Origin: Thiomicrorhabdus arctica DSM 13458
GTDB taxonomy: Bacteria > Pseudomonadota > Gammaproteobacteria > Thiomicrospirales > Thiomicrospiraceae
Direction of reading: 5' to 3'
DNA: 64,000 bases
Assembly: GCF_000381085.1 (NCBI RefSeq)
Contig: NZ_KB905899.1
Span: 1,364,001-1,428,000 of the forward strand
Shown one piece after another: positions 61,800 through 64,000 of the stretch. The notes under the pieces were generated by a model. The model was not told where the DNA came from, searched no databases, and saw only the letters and a program-made list of their open reading frames with translations. How positions within the stretch are numbered: the first letter of the stretch is position 1; every line of letters starts with the position of its first letter. The translations under genes and the position numbers were made by a program.

Positions 61800-62372
61800 T
61801 TATTCATCGGGTTCATAAACGGAATCTAACCCCTCGCAGATCAAATGACTGATAAACCCATGCGCTTCTTGTATACGTGCGGTCTCTTGAGAGGCTATCT
61901 GAAAACAAATATCCGCCAACTCACTCAATTGACTCGGTTGTTTTCCTGTCATGCCAACCGTATAACAACCAAGTTGTTTGGCGACCTCAATCGCCTTAAC
62001 GACATTGGGACTGCTACCCGATGTAGACATGGCAATCACCACATCTTTAGACTTAGCCAACCCTTCAATTTGACGTGAGAAGACCGTGTCAAAATGATAG
62101 TCATTACTGTGTGCCGTTAAGATAGAGGAATCCGTCGTTAAAGCTAGCGAAGCGATAGGTTTTCTATTTTTGACGTAACGCACCATCAATTCAGCCGCCA
62201 TATGTTGTGCATCGGCGGCACTCCCACCATTGCCCAACCAAATAACCTTACCACCCCCTGAAACAGCTTCTAAAATCTGCTCGACGACTTCAATAACTTT
62301 ATCCGATTGATTTAAAACTGACTCGATCGCTTTTTGGTGCTCATTAATTGCGTGCGCAAATTCTATTTTCAT
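61800..62372 (-). CDS. gmhA: Sedoheptulose-7-phosphate isomerase
   Basis: SIS-domain enzyme that starts ADP-heptose synthesis for the LPS inner core by making D-glycero-D-manno-heptose-7-phosphate. Trp-Leu-Gly-Asn-Gly-Gly-Ser-Ala-Ala-Asp-Ala-Gln-His-Met-Ala-Ala-Glu-Leu and Ser-Thr-Ser-Gly-Ser-Ser-Pro-Asn-Val are the family signature. The ATG at 62372 overlaps the hldE stop (ATGA) and gives 190 residues; a GTG three codons earlier is less likely. The order hldE-gmhA joins two steps of the same pathway. Confidence 0.94.
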   Translation of the reverse strand: MKIEFAHAINEHQKAIESVLNQSDKVIEVVEQILEAVSGGGKVIWLGNGGSAADAQHMAAELMVRYVKNRKPIASLALTTDSSILTAHSNDYHFDTVFSRQIEGLAKSKDVVIAMSTSGSSPNVVKAIEVAKQLGCYTVGMTGKQPSQLSELADICFQIASQETARIQEAHGFISHLICEGLDSVYEPDE

Positions 62373-63856
62373 TCGACACACTCTTGTGGAGTTAAATTAG
62401 ATTCAATGGCTTCTGATTCCTGAATTTTATTCACTAGGCCAGTTGTCGAGTAGCCCTTCCAAAAAGAGAGCACTTCAACTTGTCCGCCACTGTCCCAGAC
62501 ACATTTTGAACCCGCTATCTCAGAAGGCTGATAATCTCCACCTTTCACTAAAACGTCAGGTTTGATTTTACAGACCAACCGCTCAGGTGTCTCTTCATTA
62601 AAAGGAACCACCCAATCAACGCAACTTAATGCAGACAACAATTCCATCCGCCCTTCCAAGCCAACGATTGGACGGGTAGGCCCTTTGAGTATTTGCACGG
62701 ACTCATCCGAATTGACTGCAACAATCAAACGTTCGCCTAATTTAGCAGCTTCATTTAAGTAACGGACATGGCCACTGTGCAATAGGTCAAAACAGCCGTT
62801 GGTAATCACGACTCTCTCACCATTTTTCTGTGCGAGCTGAACTAACTCAAGCAGTTCATCTTCATTCATGGCTACATACCCTTTATGGCGCATGGAAGCC
62901 TTAATCACTTCATCTAGCTCTACTTTAGAAACTGTTGATGTGCCTACTTTGCGCACCACAATGCTCGCGGCTTGGTTCGCCAGATGTACTGCATTTTGCA
63001 AACTCATGCCGCTTGCAAATCCCGTTGCCAATGCGGCCATTACGGTATCGCCAGCCCCCGTAACATCAAATACTTCTTGAGCTTGAGACTGTAGTAGATA
63101 AGGCATTTCATTAGACGTCACCAAGGCCATACCATGTTCGCTGCGCGTCACCAGTAAAGCCTCTAATTGCAACTTTTTGATTAATACTTCGGCTTTCGAT
63201 ACCAGATCCGCAGTCTCTAATGCTTCTCCAACAACCGACTCAAACTCACTTTGATTCGGTTTAATCAAAGTGGCACCTTGATAACGGCTAAAATCCAACC
63301 CCTTAGGATCCACCAAAACCGGCACATTGACGGCAATAGCAGCCGTTATCATCTGTTCGACAAACTGTAAGGCGCCTTTAGCGTAATCAGAAATGACCAA
63401 TACATTGTAGTTTGCGATCTGTTCTTTAAGTCTCTCCACCAACTCTAAAGCGGGGGTTTCAGGCACCGGATTTTCGAAATCCATACGAATCAATTGCTGA
63501 TGGTGACTTAAAACTCTTAATTTACAAATGGTGCCGCTGTCTGATAAAGCCCAGTCGTAACTCACACCTGCTTGGGTCATCAACTGGCTTAACTGTTGAC
63601 CGTGTGCATCTATCTGGCCTGAGATATCTTTACCAACAATGCCTAAAAGATGCGCATTTGCGCCTAATGCAGCAATATTCAGCGCCACGTTAGCCGCGCC
63701 ACCAGCACGAACCTCTTCCGTCGCGACCTTAACCACAGGTACGGGTGCTTCGGGTGAAATTCGACCGGCTCGGCCCGTCCAATATTGGTCTAACATTACG
63801 TCGCCAACGACCAAAATATTCGCGTGTGAAAAATCGTGCATAGGATTCATTACCAA
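62369..63856 (-). CDS. hldE: Bifunctional heptose-7-phosphate kinase / heptose-1-phosphate adenylyltransferase
   Basis: Bifunctional enzyme of ADP-L-glycero-D-manno-heptose synthesis. Domain 1 (about 1-330) is a ribokinase-like kinase with Gly-Asp-Val-Met-Leu-Asp-Gln-Tyr-Trp and Gly-Ala-Gly-Asp-Thr-Val; domain 2 (about 350-490) is a cytidylyltransferase-like adenylyltransferase with Thr-Asn-Gly-Cys-Phe-Asp-Leu-Leu-His-Ser-Gly-His. It is 495 residues against about 477 in E. coli. Alternative starts at Met3 or Met6 would shorten it slightly and cannot be excluded. It is the first gene of the glucan operon as read here, and divergent from the exported-protein gene at the right edge. Confidence 0.95.
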   Translation of the reverse strand: MVMNPMHDFSHANILVVGDVMLDQYWTGRAGRISPEAPVPVVKVATEEVRAGGAANVALNIAALGANAHLLGIVGKDISGQIDAHGQQLSQLMTQAGVSYDWALSDSGTICKLRVLSHHQQLIRMDFENPVPETPALELVERLKEQIANYNVLVISDYAKGALQFVEQMITAAIAVNVPVLVDPKGLDFSRYQGATLIKPNQSEFESVVGEALETADLVSKAEVLIKKLQLEALLVTRSEHGMALVTSNEMPYLLQSQAQEVFDVTGAGDTVMAALATGFASGMSLQNAVHLANQAASIVVRKVGTSTVSKVELDEVIKASMRHKGYVAMNEDELLELVQLAQKNGERVVITNGCFDLLHSGHVRYLNEAAKLGERLIVAVNSDESVQILKGPTRPIVGLEGRMELLSALSCVDWVVPFNEETPERLVCKIKPDVLVKGGDYQPSEIAGSKCVWDSGGQVEVLSFWKGYSTTGLVNKIQESEAIESNLTPQECVE

Positions 63857-63909
63857 AGGGTTTTAATATCGATTAAAATAATGGTAATAGTTTATCAGGA
63901 TTCACTTAC

Positions 63910-64000
63910 ATGCATAGTTCCAAAACCTTTTTTTCTAGCTTATTAATGGCCTTATTTACTTTAAGCCTACTATTTTCAACTCAAACACAGGCCAAACAAG
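63910..64000 (+). CDS. Exported protein, 5' part only
   Basis: The window ends within this gene. The ATG opens a frame of 30 codons: a basic start (Met-His-Ser-Ser-Lys), a hydrophobic core (Leu-Leu-Met-Ala-Leu-Phe-Thr-Leu-Ser-Leu-Leu-Phe) and Thr-Gln-Ala just before the cut, which looks like a signal peptide with cleavage after Ala. A weak CAGGA lies upstream of the start. Its function cannot be read from the fragment. It is divergent from hldE across a 53-base gap. Confidence 0.65.
   Translation, partial: MHSSKTFFSSLLMALFTLSLLFSTQTQAKQ

Overview
The window is about 64 kb of a moderately AT-rich gammaproteobacterial chromosome. Its protein sequences look like the sulfur-oxidising Thiomicrospira/Hydrogenovibrio/Piscirickettsiaceae group. 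That placement is an impression from protein similarity and gene content; the window holds no rRNA or taxonomic marker. No insertion sequence, prophage, CRISPR array or rRNA was seen. Nearly everything serves envelope polysaccharide, stored glucan, or housekeeping.

Left part (1-23 kb). A MipA/OmpV-like outer-membrane protein and a tRNA-Asn are followed by the operon galU-pgi-(UDP-glucose dehydrogenase-like)-manB, which makes UDP-glucose and mannose-1-phosphate. Then come rlmJ, the LPS-export permeases lptF and lptG, pepA-holC, a Wzz-type chain-length regulator, the twitching-motility ATPases pilT and pilU, uvrB, an aspartate aminotransferase, a periplasmic ATP-dependent DNA ligase (LigE type), a ComEA-like exported DNA-binding protein, a broken small secreted-protein gene, and a WcaJ-type initiating glycosyl transferase.

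Middle part (23-49 kb, all minus strand). A tightly packed operon of about 23 genes reads from glmS down to galE. It makes two activated 3,6-dideoxy sugars. A CDP branch uses glucose-1-phosphate cytidylyltransferase, CDP-glucose 4,6-dehydratase, the RfbH/E1 dehydratase and an E3-type iron-sulfur reductase. A GDP branch uses manC, gmd, colD and a colC/fcl-like gene, and should give GDP-colitose. Between the two branches lies an unusual block: an acylating acetaldehyde dehydrogenase, a 4-hydroxy-2-oxovalerate aldolase, an acetolactate-synthase-like TPP enzyme, and two sugar oxidoreductases. I read this as a branched-chain-sugar module of yersiniose type with a possibly new carbon donor. Glycosyltransferases, a Wzx flippase and two Wzy/ligase-type membrane proteins complete a Wzx/Wzy system, together with the distant wzz, wcaJ, manB and galU.

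Right part (49-64 kb, minus strand). The order hldE-gmhA-glk-glgC-GH57-malQ-glgB-glgA-glgP combines ADP-heptose synthesis for LPS core with a full glycogen synthesis and breakdown set. The last 91 bases begin a plus-strand gene for an exported protein.

The most unexpected signals are: (1) a 12-bp palindrome, ACCAGGCCTGGT, present five times exactly and four more times with one mismatch, in all three reading frames of unrelated genes; (2) the aldolase/dehydrogenase/TPP-enzyme block inside the dideoxysugar operon; (3) a UDP-glucose dehydrogenase homologue that lacks the catalytic cysteine; (4) a G9 tract inside the E3 reductase gene that could switch it on and off.
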